Below, piece by piece: positions 22,451 through 35,100 of a stretch of 64,000 nt of DNA. This DNA is from Diphasiastrum complanatum (Eukaryota > Streptophyta > Lycopodiopsida > Lycopodiales > Lycopodiaceae), in the NCBI GenBank assembly GCA_029204225.1, contig MU831942.1, positions 1-64,000 on the forward strand, written 5' to 3'. The translations under genes and the position numbers were made by a program. The notes beneath the pieces were generated by a model. It saw only the letters and a list, made by a program, of their open reading frames with translations, did no database searches and was not told the origin of the DNA. Position 1 is the first letter of the stretch. The number at the start of each line of letters is the position of its first letter.

Positions 22451-22634
22451 TTTTGTAAAGCTGGAGAACTGTGAGAGCAAGCTAGCCAAGATAGTGCTTG
22501 ACAATAAGTAGTTCTGACATTATGATAGAAATGCAAGGTACCCAGTGCTTAGAAGAATTCGGTGGACTAGATCACTGCATAAACTTTAGTGTGAGAGCAT
22601 CTGGTCTAGTGCAAATCTTCGGTAGTTAAGCTAA
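22451..22634 (-). other. Probable 3' untranslated region of the HD-Zip gene
   Basis: Sequence directly downstream of the TGA at 22635-22637. No clear polyadenylation signal was fixed, so the limit is a guess. Confidence 0.3.
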
Positions 22635-23702
22635 TCATTCCCAACACCATGGCCAGATTCCAAACTCATCAACGCCAAAGCAGCTATTGCTGTAGCAATC
22701 TTCCTGAAATAGACAATCTTCCAGCAAGAGGGAGATCTGTTGATAGTTCAGTGGCTTGCAGACGCTGTATGAATCCTCAGTTTGTAATGGATGCGTACAA
22801 CATGTTGTCTGATCCGATTTCTTGGCCTGTAGTAAGGAAATGATTTTCTGATCTACTGAACTCTCGCTTGAAAATGGGTGCTGGCCTGCATCTGGGTCAT
22901 TCATTTGGGAACCGTCAGCAATTGGAGATTCTTTACTGAGTTCTAGTGAAGATTGTGGGCTTGAGGCCGCCGGCTTTTTGTCCAAATCAGAAACGTGCTG
23001 CAAGATTGAGCTAAGAGATCGAGGATGTGAAAGATTCCAATCTGGAGAAGGAGCTAGTACGTCTTTCGTGTCTGTCTCATTGCTGTCGCACTTAGTCTTG
23101 AGCTTGGCTTTCAAAGATGAAATCTGCAGCGGCAAAGCCATATATACAGTACCATCTGCAAATGAGTTACTATGGCGTTTGCAATAGTACAGCTCACCAC
23201 AGATTGCAATTTGGATGCAAGAGAAAGAAATAGCTTGTAATTTTATTCGCTAGTTTAAAGTGCAAGATGTAGGAAAAGCTTGAGGGCGAGAGGAAGAAGA
23301 ATTACGAGATCAATTGCTAACCTCTACATATAGCTTCTCCTTCTCTTCCATTAAAGTGTCATATGCACCTTTGAGAATGTTGTAATCTCGCTCGAGCTGT
23401 TTTGTCTTCCAGCGAGCTCGCCTGTTCTGAAACCAAATCGCAACCTGGCGTGGTTGCAGCCCCAGATCCCTGGCAAGCTGCAGCTTTCTTTCGGGCTCCA
23501 GATGATTGTCCACATCAAAGCTTCTCTCCAAAGAACGGACTTGTTCAGCTGTCAATCTTCGCTTTTTCTCTGCATGATGAAAGGCATCATCCGCGATTAA
23601 TTCTCCATCGCCAGTATCATCTGAGGCTTCCAGTAAATCAGACGACGTACGCTTTGCATTGCCTGCCATGATTTCTTCTTGTCCTGCAGCCATGTCAACC
23701 AC
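22635..23702 (-). CDS. HD-Zip class I-like homeodomain-leucine zipper transcription factor (2 exons, 289 residues)
   Basis: CDS join of 23322-23702 (exon 1, 127 codons) and 22635-23123 (exon 2, 162 codons plus TGA). The 198-bp intron begins GT after GAG and ends CAG before ATT. This start was chosen as the first ATG of the frame; a second Met lies three codons on. The acidic N-terminus is followed by a homeodomain at about residues 46-101, with [10 protein letters not shown] intact. Asn93 is the base-contacting Asn. The domain is fused directly to a leucine zipper with Leu at 103, 110, 117, 124 and 131, and splicing restores the last heptad. The Ser-rich C-terminus ends W-P-W-C-W, resembling the aromatic activation tail of class I proteins. 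No START domain or CPSCE motif is seen, so classes II-IV are unlikely. Class I proteins bind pseudopalindromic CAATNATTG sites as dimers in the nucleus, often in stress or growth responses; the role here is inferred. Confidence 0.93.
23124..23321 (-). other. HD-Zip intron
   Basis: 198 bp, GT-AG, phase 0, inside the leucine zipper. Removing it joins Glu127 to Ile128 and keeps the seven-residue Leu spacing, which is strong evidence for these splice sites. Confidence 0.85.
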
Positions 23703-23854
23703 GTCCTAACGCTTTAGTTTATTGTTTTCATAAAAGCTAGAGCAGATCTCTCTGTTTCTGGATCATCGGAAGAGTGCCGAAACACCTTCCAAACTTAAAC
23801 GAGAGTGTGTCAAAACAGCAGCAAGCCCGCTTATAGTTGAAACATCACACTCCT

Positions 23855-23861
23855 CTTTATA
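23855..23861 (-). promoter_or_regulatory. Candidate TATA box of the HD-Zip gene
   Basis: TATAAAG on the minus strand about 155 bp upstream of the ATG. A second TATAAAG lies at 24293-24299, which would imply a 5' UTR of over 500 nt. Which one is used cannot be told from sequence. Confidence 0.35.
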
Positions 23862-24621
23862 CATCTTCATATGCCCACTCAATCACATTAACCTCTTGCA
23901 AAAGGTAATTCGAGTGTGATGGACTTGCATCTTCATGAATCCAAATTTTCAAAGCTTCGTGAGTGATAACGTTTATGTAATGGATATTGTTGTATCACCT
24001 TGGTGGGATTACCACAACGCCAACAGCTGACAAACTTTCATAGCAGCAATATCTAGCTGAATCTAAAATGGGATCCTCCGGATCCTCATTAAACAGCAAC
24101 CCAATTCTTGTAAAACTGTCATTTCTTTCAAATTCTAAATGTCAAGCTGATTTTCACTCGCTTATTCCCCTCTACTTCTTTCTGGCTTCCGGTTCTATAT
24201 TGCGTGCCTATTGCATCTCGTTACGCTTTTATGCTTAGTTATATAAATTTCTCGTCTTAGATCTGCCAGTGGAGTACACTTTCAGATGAATTCTTTATAA
24301 ATCCGGTTCAAAATAGTCAATTCTCTGTCTCTCGATAGCTGATGGCCTGAGACAAGCTAATAACACCATCCAGCTATCGCAACAATGTTTTCATTGAACC
24401 CATTTCTTTGCTGAGACAGATCTCGCAACTCATTTGCTGATTCCCCGATGGCAGCCATTTCTTCATGCAAATCAGTAGATCAAAGATCATCTATACTTTC
24501 CATCAGGTCAGCAATCCATCATCAACGACTAGGGCATCTTCTGCGCAGACGCATCAGCCATCGCCGATCATAGATCTCCCGAGTTTTTCCTCTATAAAGC
24601 TCTAATCTTAGCCCAGGATCG

Positions 24622-24650
24622 CGAGAGAGAGAAAGAGAGAGAGACAGAGA
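24622..24650. repeat. GA microsatellite upstream of the HD-Zip gene
   Basis: Interrupted GAGA run (CT-rich in the sense of the gene) about 0.9 kb upstream of the ATG. Such tracts occur in plant promoters and bind GAGA factors, but no function is shown here. Confidence 0.7.
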
Positions 24651-24659
24651 ACGTACTCT

Positions 24660-27600
24660 TGTAATATAATGGAAAAAACACGAGGATTCGTGGCTTATAA
24701 GGATTATTGTCAGAACCCTAAAATCAGCTGACCGCCAGGTTTTGGTCGGGCCAATTATAAAACAGCACGTGGCCAGGCGTGTACGTAGCATTTCTAAAAC
24801 GAGCACAATCAGGGTAAAAACCTAAAACAAAATTAGGGCTTGGGAGCTAAAGAAATAATGAGCAAATGAGAATAAAATCTTGGAAAGATCAGAGCTTAAT
24901 GGCACTAGCGCAAACTAGTCCCTAGCCGTTGGATATTTGAGGCTGCATCTTGATTCTTTATAAAAGTGCTATGGTGCTATAGCTTCTTATTTTAGAATAC
25001 CTCCCATGGGAGAATACCCCTTGAGTTTGAGAAGAGATTTTGCCGGCTTTTTGGGATGGAATTAAGTGCTTGTTTTTTCTCAATTTAGTTCGATTTTTTA
25101 AGTTTCTTCAATTCTAAGACAAAAACTTTCTTGTTTTTCCTCGATTTATTTATTTTTCTTAACCTCCGCAAAAAACACCACTTTTATCTTATTTACAAAA
25201 GGATGGTGCAGCCTCACCTCCCTCAACGACACCCACATGTCTCTTTCCTTTTTCTTTTACATGCATGTAAAAGAAAATCATAACAATGAAAGGGTAGAAG
25301 CTGTTTTCACATCAGGGAAGGTCCGCCTCCGCTTCCTCGATCGTTCCACCTCGATCGTTCCACCATCAATTCCTTCAATTTAAAGGTGATCAAATTCAAT
25401 TCCCCAACAAAATGGCCTCAGAGGGCCACCCTTCCCCAATTTAGTTCGTTTCTTTATGTCCTTGGAGTTTGATGGAGTTTGGAGATTTGTCCATCTAAAC
25501 AAATAGGCTCAATCTTCAAAGCCAATAACCACACAATGTAATGGCATGGAGGTTTGGAGTCATGTGCTCCTTGATTAGGCCTTACTATATCATGCAAAGC
25601 ATATGTTTTGTACATATTCAAATAATGTGTTCCATTCAAGTTCAAAAAGTGTACTTGCCTAGTCCAAGCTACTTGGTCTAGTTGCATAAGAGTGCTTATA
25701 ACTATGTCCATATTGACACAAAATCAAACCCCTGTTACTAGGCATTTGACATTTTGGAGCATGCTTGGCCTATTAGTACATAACAAATAGCAATATCACT
25801 ATTAGTGAATAAAGACTCAATAAGTACAAAAACAAACGGCAAGGTTATTGGAAAAGCAATCAACTCATTGTACTATATAAGCTATACATAATCAAAACAT
25901 GTCAATGATAAAAGTACAACTTTTTTCTAGGTCCTCATATCCATAGTTGATCGAATTCGAACTCTTGATCGAAGAGAAACTAAGTCCTCATCAATGTGAT
26001 TGGGTGGTTCCCACATATTTAGAATACTCGTTGCTTTCGAATACTTCCATCTTCTATGAAACCAAGAAGTGCATGTTCAGGATATTGGATTAAATAAAAA
26101 ATCCTCCTACTTTGTGGTAGTCGCTAAATGTTTAGAAAAATATATATATTGGTGGTAGCGACTCCTTTAGCAAGAATTGTCAGTTCCAACACAAGGTTCT
26201 AAAAAGATATTAAATTAGTAGATGATAATAGGATTATACATATGTATGGTTAGAAATTTTTTTTAAAAACGAGAAAATATCAAGGATAGTAAGACACGCT
26301 GAGTAAGAGAGAAAATTGGCCACATTAATGCAAGCTCGAATCTCGCTTGCTACTTCATTGATATACTCAATACTTGACTCGTATTAGGTTTGGCCTAGCA
26401 TTGTACACTTGTGCATAAAATACGTAGAAATGTAGTAATGCACCTCTTCTTTTTTCATATTAATGAGAATTTTATTAACAATTGCCAACATTTATTTTGC
26501 ACAAAGATCACACTTGAACAACTTATGAGAATAAAGTCTCCGAACAATAGATTTTGGAAAAAAGTTTAAACATTCCTCCACTTATCAAAAACTTGAAGCC
26601 AAGAGTGGAATAAGGACTTTCACATCATACCCTAAAACAATCTAAAATGTTAACCAAAGAGAGACCTTTAAAAATAAAGTCCAACAAAAGAGAAATCAAT
26701 TGTACATGTGCCTTGTAGGCATAAAATTACCAAAAAAAGACAAGGACTCAAGGACACCAACTATCTAATTATGTGTACAAGCTTTCAAGAGCTCCAATTC
26801 AATATCAATCTCACCATTGTAGTCTGTGACCATGGAATTCTAAACCATATAATGTTATGTGTCCATCTAAATGCACAGTGTGAGTGTAGCGCCAAGTGCT
26901 GCATGAGAACAACTAGTAACGACATGTCTAGCTTAACATGCATTGTTAAACCTTAAGTGTAAGGGTTGAAGACATGTCCCCTCCTGCAACAATTCATAAT
27001 TGTGAATTTGGAACTTCAGGTTGCAAGGCCAAAATTTGCCTTGAGTAACATGCGATATTCGGAGTTCTCTAAACTTCAAAGTCTCGAGTAACATGCAGGA
27101 TATTTGGACTTCCCTAAACTCCAAAATTTTGTCATAACAAATGTTTCAACTTTCATGGTCATAGTCCTTATTGATGTATGTTTTTGTCTATTCTTGCCTA
27201 CCCTTCTCGCACTTCTTTGTCGAAATGATGATCTTGTGGAGAAAAGCTTGACCTTCCAGTTAGAAATCAATTTTGATCTGATCCATTAGTATAAGCTCTA
27301 AATGTGATGATGTAATTACTATACGGTTTATTTGGTTTACTATATATGGTTGTGATCGGGCACTGATCCCGTAGCCGGCTACTTGGGTTAGTCGAGTAGC
27401 CACACATAGGAAGAATTAGCCTTTACATAGTTATTTACAGTACTTGCTATACTTGGGGGCATGTCCCAAGTTTGTCGGTCGAATTTGGCCATATTGGGCC
27501 CGACCTTAGTTTGACAGGTGGTAGGCCAATTTTAGGACACCTGCCTTTTCATGCAGTTTGTGAATACTCTATATGTACAATGTTTCTTTGTAATCTAATA

Positions 27601-28420
27601 ACTTTTGTTGTGCCATCTTTGAGAGCTTGTGAGGAGTGGCTATGGTGATTGTGTTATGTGATTTGCATACTGCACTAGATCCTAACAGGATTTCAACTCT
27701 TCCTTTATCATTATGTAAATCATGCACAATGTACAAACCACATTGTAGGCAAGCCATTTTATCTTAGGGCTCCCATATGTTGCTTTTATCCAACTATATT
27801 TGGGGTAAGGGAAATAAGAATAGCAACATTGCAAGCATTTTGGGGCATTGAATGAGGTAAAGGGTTTCCCTCTTGCCCATGTAGTTGATGTACGTGATCA
27901 CATTTCTAGCTAATTTTCATACTTTCTTTTTCTTCCTATTCCTAGTCTAATCATAATTTCAAACCCGTGTTTGGGAAAACTAACAAAGTCTAAGAATGTA
28001 GCCCACATCTCTCTTTGAAACCTAGCTCCCAAAAATTTGAAGGATGTTGACTTCCAGAAACATGACGGTTTGCTTTGTTTTGTTTCAAATCTTGTGTTTA
28101 ACAAAGATATTTAGAGGAATTTTAGCCGTAAAGGGGTGTGAAGCCCCATGCTAGAGCAAGGGCTTCACGTGGTATAAACAATGAGAGAATTTTTGTTCTT
28201 TTTTTCCATGGGCATAATGCCATAATGCCCTGCTGAGCATATTGCCTAGGACATTATGAGAACAATTTCGTCTCTCAGCTTGCTCCAACGAAAGCTTGTT
28301 TAAGAGCACGTAATGCCAACTGCTCAGGTTTTTTTTGTATTTTGGAGTCACCTCCCCGAACACAATGTTCATGTGGATTTTAGAACCAAAATTTTAGATG
28401 ATCATTATTCCATAATCAAA
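24660..28420. other. No gene recognised
   Basis: About 3.8 kb of AT-rich intergenic DNA with many short frames, none with a recognisable domain. It may hold old unrecognised repeats. Confidence 0.45.
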
Positions 28421-28426
28421 TGTTGA

Positions 28427-28514
28427 CACATAGCACATGAGCATTCCGGTGGAATGTGCATGTGCTATGTGGCAGCCCCTCATTGGCTGTCCACATGCAC
28501 ATTCCACCGGAATG
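28427..28514. repeat. Compound palindrome (overlapping inverted repeats)
   Basis: Arms 28442-28464 and 28492-28514 are a perfect 23-bp inverted repeat (CATTCCGGTGGAATGTGCATGTG and its complement) with a 27-nt spacer. Overlapping it, 28427-28439 and 28459-28471 form a perfect 13-bp inverted repeat. Each 23-bp arm itself contains CATTCC-GGT-GGAATG. MITE-like in size, but no target duplication was found. Confidence 0.85.
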
Positions 28515-29244
28515 ACAAAAAACGTAAAAAGAATTGTAATATTAAAAAATAATAATAATACATGTCCCCATGTGATGTCGTACAGTACCGTACGGCCCGG
28601 AAAAAAAAACAAAAAAACCTTACCTTCACACATTGGCATTACGTCGTGGAAGGCCCGAGACCTCGGGCTTTATTAGCAGGTCGGGGCCTGGCCTCGGGCT
28701 CCCGCCCCTGGGCAAGGGCCCTCCCTGCAAGGAAAGCCCTCGACCCCCAAAATTTATCGAAAAATATAGCATTTGAAATATTTTGGGCAACAAGTGTAAG
28801 CTTTTGAAGGCAACAAAAGCCAAAAAAAAAAATTAAAGAGCAGGATGGATATAAGAGATATTCTACGTGAAGGTTTTTTCTCAGAAGTTACAGCGCTTAA
28901 ACCCAACTAAGTGTACTCTGCGCTCTTCTTCCAATTCTAGCCCATTTCCTTACTTTTTCGTATTCCTAATCCCAATGCTAACAATCAACGCGTTGAATTT
29001 AAGACCAGTGGTGTCGGTTCTCCGTTCTAGCATCTGAATCATCAAAGCTTAAGCAACTGACTGGATGCAATTCTAAGATTCTTTACCTCTCCCTTTTTTG
29101 GTTGTTTATTCTCAATGAGAGCTGGGTTGTTATACTTTCAAGTTTTCTCTCCTTTAAAACGTTGTAACTACTTACCTCTTCCTTTTACTCTTTCTTTCTC
29201 ACTCAACTCAGACGGTCTCAGACTCTCAGAGTGAGAGCGAGAGT

Positions 29245-29264
29245 CACACACACACACACACACA
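29245..29264. repeat. (CA)10 microsatellite
   Basis: Ten CA units at the left edge of the GC-rich segment. Confidence 0.9.
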
Positions 29265-29402
29265 GTGACACACGCACACAAGTAGAACGTAACAGTCTAA
29301 AGACATGATGTTCGTGAGCGGCAGTGGGCAGTGGGTAAGTAGTACTAACATGGGAAAGGGGGAAAAAAATGTATAAAGTGAATGAAAAGGAAGGAAAAAG
29401 CG

Positions 29403-29860
29403 AAAGTGTACGGGGGTGGGCGGCAGTCCTTCGGGTTGGGGCAGTCTGTGTCCAGCGGCTACGCCAGTGGCAGGGTGGATGGAGGGAGGGCCCCCGCCGC
29501 AGATGACAGACAGCTCTTTCCGTGTGTTCATGATTGCGCTGTCACAAGCAGACAAGAAGCGAGGGCGGAGGACAAATTGGGGCCTGGCCCACGTTCGCGG
29601 TATCGGAGGCAAAGGAGTTGCGTACGGGCGGCAGCCACTTGTTGCCCACGGCCCCCGACCCATTTCCCAATCAGCTGCTGCCACAGCATACAGCCGCAGC
29701 CCAGCGGCCCCTGCAACCCCGCCTCCAGTCTGGACGCTCCAGACAGGCCCCACTGAATTCGTCGTCACGGACCACTGTGCGGCCAGACCGATCATTGCAT
29801 TGTGCATTATGCACGCTCTCAGTGGCAGCCTGCAGGCTATGCAGCAGTGCTAGTGAAACA
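29403..29860. other. GC- and CpG-rich segment
   Basis: Base composition changes abruptly from AT-rich flanks to GC-rich DNA with many CpG dinucleotides. Open frames occur on both strands here, as expected when stops are rare in GC-rich DNA. None has a recognised domain, so I do not call a gene. It could be an unmethylated promoter or first exon, or inserted DNA. Confidence 0.5.
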
Positions 29861-29869
29861 TTTTAAGCC

Positions 29870-31384
29870 AATGCTCTCCAAGAGCCATCCAACTATAGGA
29901 ATGGAATTGGCAGTTTTTTCAAAAATAGGCATTATCAAAAGTTTTTCAGTTTTTTATACAAGCATATATATTTTTTTATCGAGTTTTTATACAATCATAT
30001 ATACCTTTTTATAAGTAAAAGTATTTAAAAAATTGAAAAGTTTTTTAAAATGTAAGTTTTTGGAAGATAACTCAAAAGAGGTTTTCGAGCACTATTTTAA
30101 GCCAACCTTGAAAATTATGCAGTATCTTTTTGCTTGGGCGTTAAAATACATAATCTCTCATCTAGCCAAGAAATGTGGCCCATAAAGTCCATCGGCTTCA
30201 CGAAATTTGCGGCAAAATATTACACAATCTCATGCCAAGGTGATTAACATATCAAGAGAATCTTTCCCATACACATCTGGATCAAGGCACTAGTTTTTTC
30301 TATGAATAAATAAACCAGGGTTTGTTTCCTTGGAATTTGACAGTCCCCTTAACTTTCAACCTCATGGGCTTTTTTCCCTTTTACCTTTCAGAGAACATGT
30401 ATATTTTAAGGGTACTTTTTAAATAAAAAAAATGTGTGTACCTTCCAACCACTAATACATATGATTTTGTTATATTTTACAATAAAACTTTCAAAACGTT
30501 AAACTAGCATGACATTTGACTTTCTAAAATTACCTTTGGGCAATTTTTAAGCTTTCCATGCAATTGACATGCTTTTAAGATTTCTACCTTTCTTGGAAAG
30601 GCAAACAAGCCTTTTACGTGCATTGCAGCTTGCAAATGCCAAGCCTGATCTAGATTCAGCATTCAAACCATTAATAAACTAAAAAACAAAGTTTGCATTT
30701 TAAAAGCTAAAAAGACAAAAAAATTATTAAAATGCTCAAATTCACATACGAGTGACACCTCAATTTCTAGCAAATCATCATAATAGTTATTGCTTTCGCG
30801 GCAAAGCTAATAAAATAAAATGTTTTTCATGTTGTGAAAAGTTGTGGTCCTCCATACGTCTCACGCCATAAATAACTCAGGCCTGAAGGCGGCCCATACT
30901 ATTGTCATGGGGGCGGGGGTGTTCTACTATACATAACATCATTAGTGGGTACTAGGGCAAGTGGTATGGCCTCTTGCATTTCAAATATGAGGGTCATGGG
31001 TGGAATATCTCATCCACTCCGTTGATATAAACCAAAAAACACTATATTTAGAAGCATAACATTCCTTGTTCTTAGAATTTTATGAATCATGATGGAGGTA
31101 TGCAAATCATACAACATAAACGGACATTACACCCTAAAAGTCAATGAACTTTATGGAACCAGTGACTAACGTTTACCCTAGCTCGTACTGAACAAGCCAA
31201 GAAGAAACATCCATTCAAATAGAGTTTCGCACAATTGATAGAGAAACATCCATTCAAATAGAGTTTTGCCATGAAAAAAAAATTCCAACCCTAAGGACTT
31301 TTCACAATTAAAAATCTCAAGCCCAAGGGAATTCTAAAAAACAACACCACATCAATTAAAGTGGTAAGTTTTACAATGAAAATG
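29870..31384. other. No gene recognised
   Basis: Strongly AT-rich intergenic DNA between the GC-rich segment and the retrotransposon nest. Confidence 0.5.
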
Positions 31385-31445
31385 TAGCTCTCAAGTTGCT
31401 CCATGTACACTTCCTCCTCAAGATCACCATTCAAAAATGAATTTG
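31385..31445 (-). pseudogene. Copia-A RT fragment, distal piece
   Basis: The minus strand reads S-F-L-N-G-D-L-E-E-E-V-Y-M-E-Q. It joins exactly, across Element 2, to W-D-L-W-Q-L-D-I at 37421, restoring the copia RT first-Asp motif region. Beyond 31385 the RT is lost. Confidence 0.8.
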
Positions 31446-32174
31446 TGTGAAGTTTTTAGCATGTGTAAACTTCACCACACACCCTACAGGATCTTACTGA
31501 GGTGTTGTGATTGCACAAGATTGATCAGAGAACAGTATACTTGAAAAATCTATGACAAGAGCACAATGGCATACATCAAATGAAAAAATCTAACTTTTCA
31601 CTATGAGAATTGAATGTCAGAAAAAATTCTAAGTGCTCAGTATGGGAAAAACAGCCCGCTCTCGGGTAGAGAGAGAAAATCAATGATGGAAAACTCGGGT
31701 GGAGAGAGAATGAGTCCAAAACACCAAATCTCATTATTCACAATATGGCAAAACATGCCAAGCTTTCCCTACATGAGAGAGACTCGAATTCCTACAGTGG
31801 AGTTGCATGAAAAGTCCACTTAACTGAACTAATTCACCTACCAGTGATCCACATGTGTAACTGCATGCATGGATGTTGCATGTACTACATGTCAACTCAT
31901 AAAACTGCCTAGACATGTGTAGATCACATAAACCACTTTGCATGTTGCATGCACTGATTGCATGTGGCTTGCATGCATACAGTATGACATTGCATGCTAT
32001 CTAAACTTCTGCACGTCATCAAAATTGAATCTATCTAACTCAAATCCGACCTATACTAGAAGGCTATGTGCTCAATTCACATACCTTTTATGTACAACAT
32101 GAAATTTAGTGGAAATAACCACGGACATGGCCCCAAACTCGAGATAGGAAGATAATATTTTAACAATCTTCACA
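31446..32174 (-). repeat. Element 2 3' LTR
   Basis: Begins TGTGAAG and ends CTTCACA as read on the plus strand. The pol stop codon (32176-32178) ends one base before it. Confidence 0.9.
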
Positions 32175-32175
32175 C

Positions 32176-35100
32176 TCATGTTCCTATCAACATAGACTTT
32201 GAAATTAGGCCAAGGTTAGACCTCATCTTGATAAAGACATTCTTGAGTAGTGGCTTGGTGAGAAGATCTGCAACACAATTTGTAGAATCAACATGCTCCA
32301 GTGAGATCTCTTTCCCAATGACTTTTTCTCTTACAAAATGATGAGCTACTTCAATGTGTTTGCTCCTTGCATGGAAAACTGGGTTATTTGCAAGAGCTTG
32401 AACAGAAATGTCATTCTTGATCATTGGAAGATTTTCATCTACATAACACTTTAGCTCCAAAAGTAGCCTTTTGATCCATAAAACCTCCTTTGTTGTGGTT
32501 GTAACAGATTTATACTTGGCTTCACAGGATGATAAGGAAATAGTTGTCTGTTTCTTTGATAGCCAAGAAATCCAGTTCCCTCCAAGAAATATAGTGTAAG
32601 CACTTGTGGATTTTCTATCCAACCTGTCTCCTACAAAATCTAAATCTGAAAATGCAATCAAAGTCAGATATTCTCCCTTATAATAGTCCAAAATCTAAGG
32701 TAGAAGATATATATCTCAAGATTCTTTTAGCCAACTTCCAGTGATATAACTTTGGATCCTGCAGTGTTGACTTAGCTTATGAACACAAAAGCTTAGATCA
32801 GGCCTAGTCATTGTTAACCAAATAAGTGAGCCAATAAGACTCCTATAAAGAGTGATGTCCTCAAAGGATTTTTCATCATCTTTCATAGGAACTTTTACAG
32901 TGTGCTCCATAGGTGTATCTACAATTTTTCATCTGAAATTTCTTGAGCATGAAAAGTGCATATCTACTTTAGCTTATAAATGCATGACCTTTCCAGAAAT
33001 CTATTTCAAGGCCTAGCATATAGTGAAGAACTCCTAATTCCTGTATCGTAAACTCAGTACCAAGTGCATGCTTAGTTTCTTCAACTAGCTTCTCATTATT
33101 TCCACAAAGAATGATATCATCTACATAGATGAGAAGTATAATTACAAAGTTATCTACAAACTTATAATATAGAGAAGGGTCATATTCACTTAGACAAAAT
33201 CCAAGTGATATGAGATAGGAATTGAGCCTTGCATACCAAGACCTTGGTGCTTGTTTCAGTCCATAGAGACTTTTGAACAAAAGACAAACTTTTGATTCAT
33301 CACCTTCTTTCACAAAACCTGGAGGTTGCTCTGTGTAAATCTCCTCCTCAAGGTAACCATTGAGAAATGCATTAGAAACATCAAGCTGGAACATACTCTA
33401 ATTGTTAAAACATGCAAGAGATATAAGTATTCGGACTGTTACCATCTTTGCAACTGGTGCAAAGGTGTCTTCATAGTCAAGACCTTTGATTTGTGAGTAG
33501 CCTTTGGCACAAATTCTTGCTTTATACTTACTGATAGATCCATCACGATTATACTTGATTCTGAAAACCCACTTACATCCAATCACATGCATGTTGTTTG
33601 GTGGCTCCACAAGCTCCCATGTGTTGTTTGACATCAAGGCTTCAAACTCTTGGGTTCATTGCTTCAATCCATATCTTGGATTGAAGAGCTTCTTGGACAT
33701 CTTTAGGCTCTTCATTTGATATGAAAAGAGTGTGATAGGAAGTTTCATCTTCCACTTGCCTTCCTTCTTCATCATATGTGAGCTTTCTTGGCTCAGATCT
33801 TGCTCGTGCAGACCTTCTTGGTGTGGTAGCTTGAATTTGCTCCTCCTCAAGCCTCGGCCTCACCACCTCTTGAACAACATCAAGATTGATGATTGATCTT
33901 GCATGAGACTCCTTGATCTGTGCACCATCCAAGTTAAATTTCTGATCTTCATGGAAGATCACATCTCTACTAACAACATTCTTGTTAGTAGAGGGAAGAT
34001 ATACTTTGTATGCTTTTCTAGTGGATGCATATCCTACAAAAATTCCTGTAACTGCACTAGGATCTTCCTTCTTCCTAGTTTCTAGAGGCACATGCACAAA
34101 GCATACACAGCCAAAAATTCTAAGATGATCTACCTTAGGATTTTTCTTATACAACATCTCAAATGGTGTTTTTCCTCCAATTTTAAGATTTGGAAGCCTA
34201 TTACAAAGATAGTTTGCACATGCAACTGCCTCTCCCAAAAATTCTTCAGAGAAGCTTCTAGCCTAATGGTTTTTGCACATTCACACAAAGTTCTATTTTT
34301 TCTCTTAGCAACTCCATTTTGCTGAGGAGTATATGAACAAGAAAACTCTCTTTGAATGCCTTCTCTCTCACAAAAGTCTTTAAACTTATTGGAAGTGTAT
34401 TCTCCTCCACTATCACTTCTCAAAGCTTTTAAGTTGTAAGAAAATTGCTTTTCTACATAAGCTTTGAAAGTAAGAAAAACATCATAGACCATGGCTTTTG
34501 AAGACAACATATAGATCCAAGAATATCTTGTATAATCATCTACAAAGGAAACAAAGCAATTTGCTCCTCCTTTGCTCTTAGTTGATGAGAAATGAACATC
34601 AGAGTGCACTAGTTCAAATGGTTGCTTTGTTTTGCTGCTTGATCTAGGAAAAGGCCTCCTGTGTGATTTTGCCAACACACAAGCTTCACAAACCCAATCT
34701 CTTGTTCCGCAGATTCTCTTGATGAATTTGGTCTCATAAGCAATATCTAAAATGTTAGCACTCTCCCTAGAATCTAGTTTGTACAGCAGCTTACCAATTC
34801 TAGATCCTCTAGCAATAACTTCATTTTCTCTTGAGATTATACACTTGTCAACTTGAAACTTGACATCCAATCCACTATCAAAAAACTGTCCTACACTAAT
34901 GAGATTCTTAGTCAATCTAGGTACATACAATACATCATGTAAGCAAAAAGATTTTGATGATGATGCATGCAATGGAATACTACCAATTCCTTCAATCCTA
35001 CACTCTACATCATTAGCAGTATAGATTGACCTTTTTGCACCTAGATATGGCATGAGATTAGTGAAAAGTTCCTAGAGCTAGACATATGGAAACTAGCCCC

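Noticed and set aside
27350-27780. Possible solo LTR
   Set aside because: The composition is suggestive, but no matching TG...CA ends with a target duplication and no second copy in the window.
28646-28667. GCCCGA-GACC-TCGGGC hairpin followed by T-rich DNA, like a bacterial terminator
   Set aside because: Plant nuclear context; rho-independent terminators do not apply.
29244-29866. Several overlapping open frames on both strands up to 187 codons
   Set aside because: GC-rich DNA rarely forms stops; no frame has a domain, and frames on both strands are equally good.
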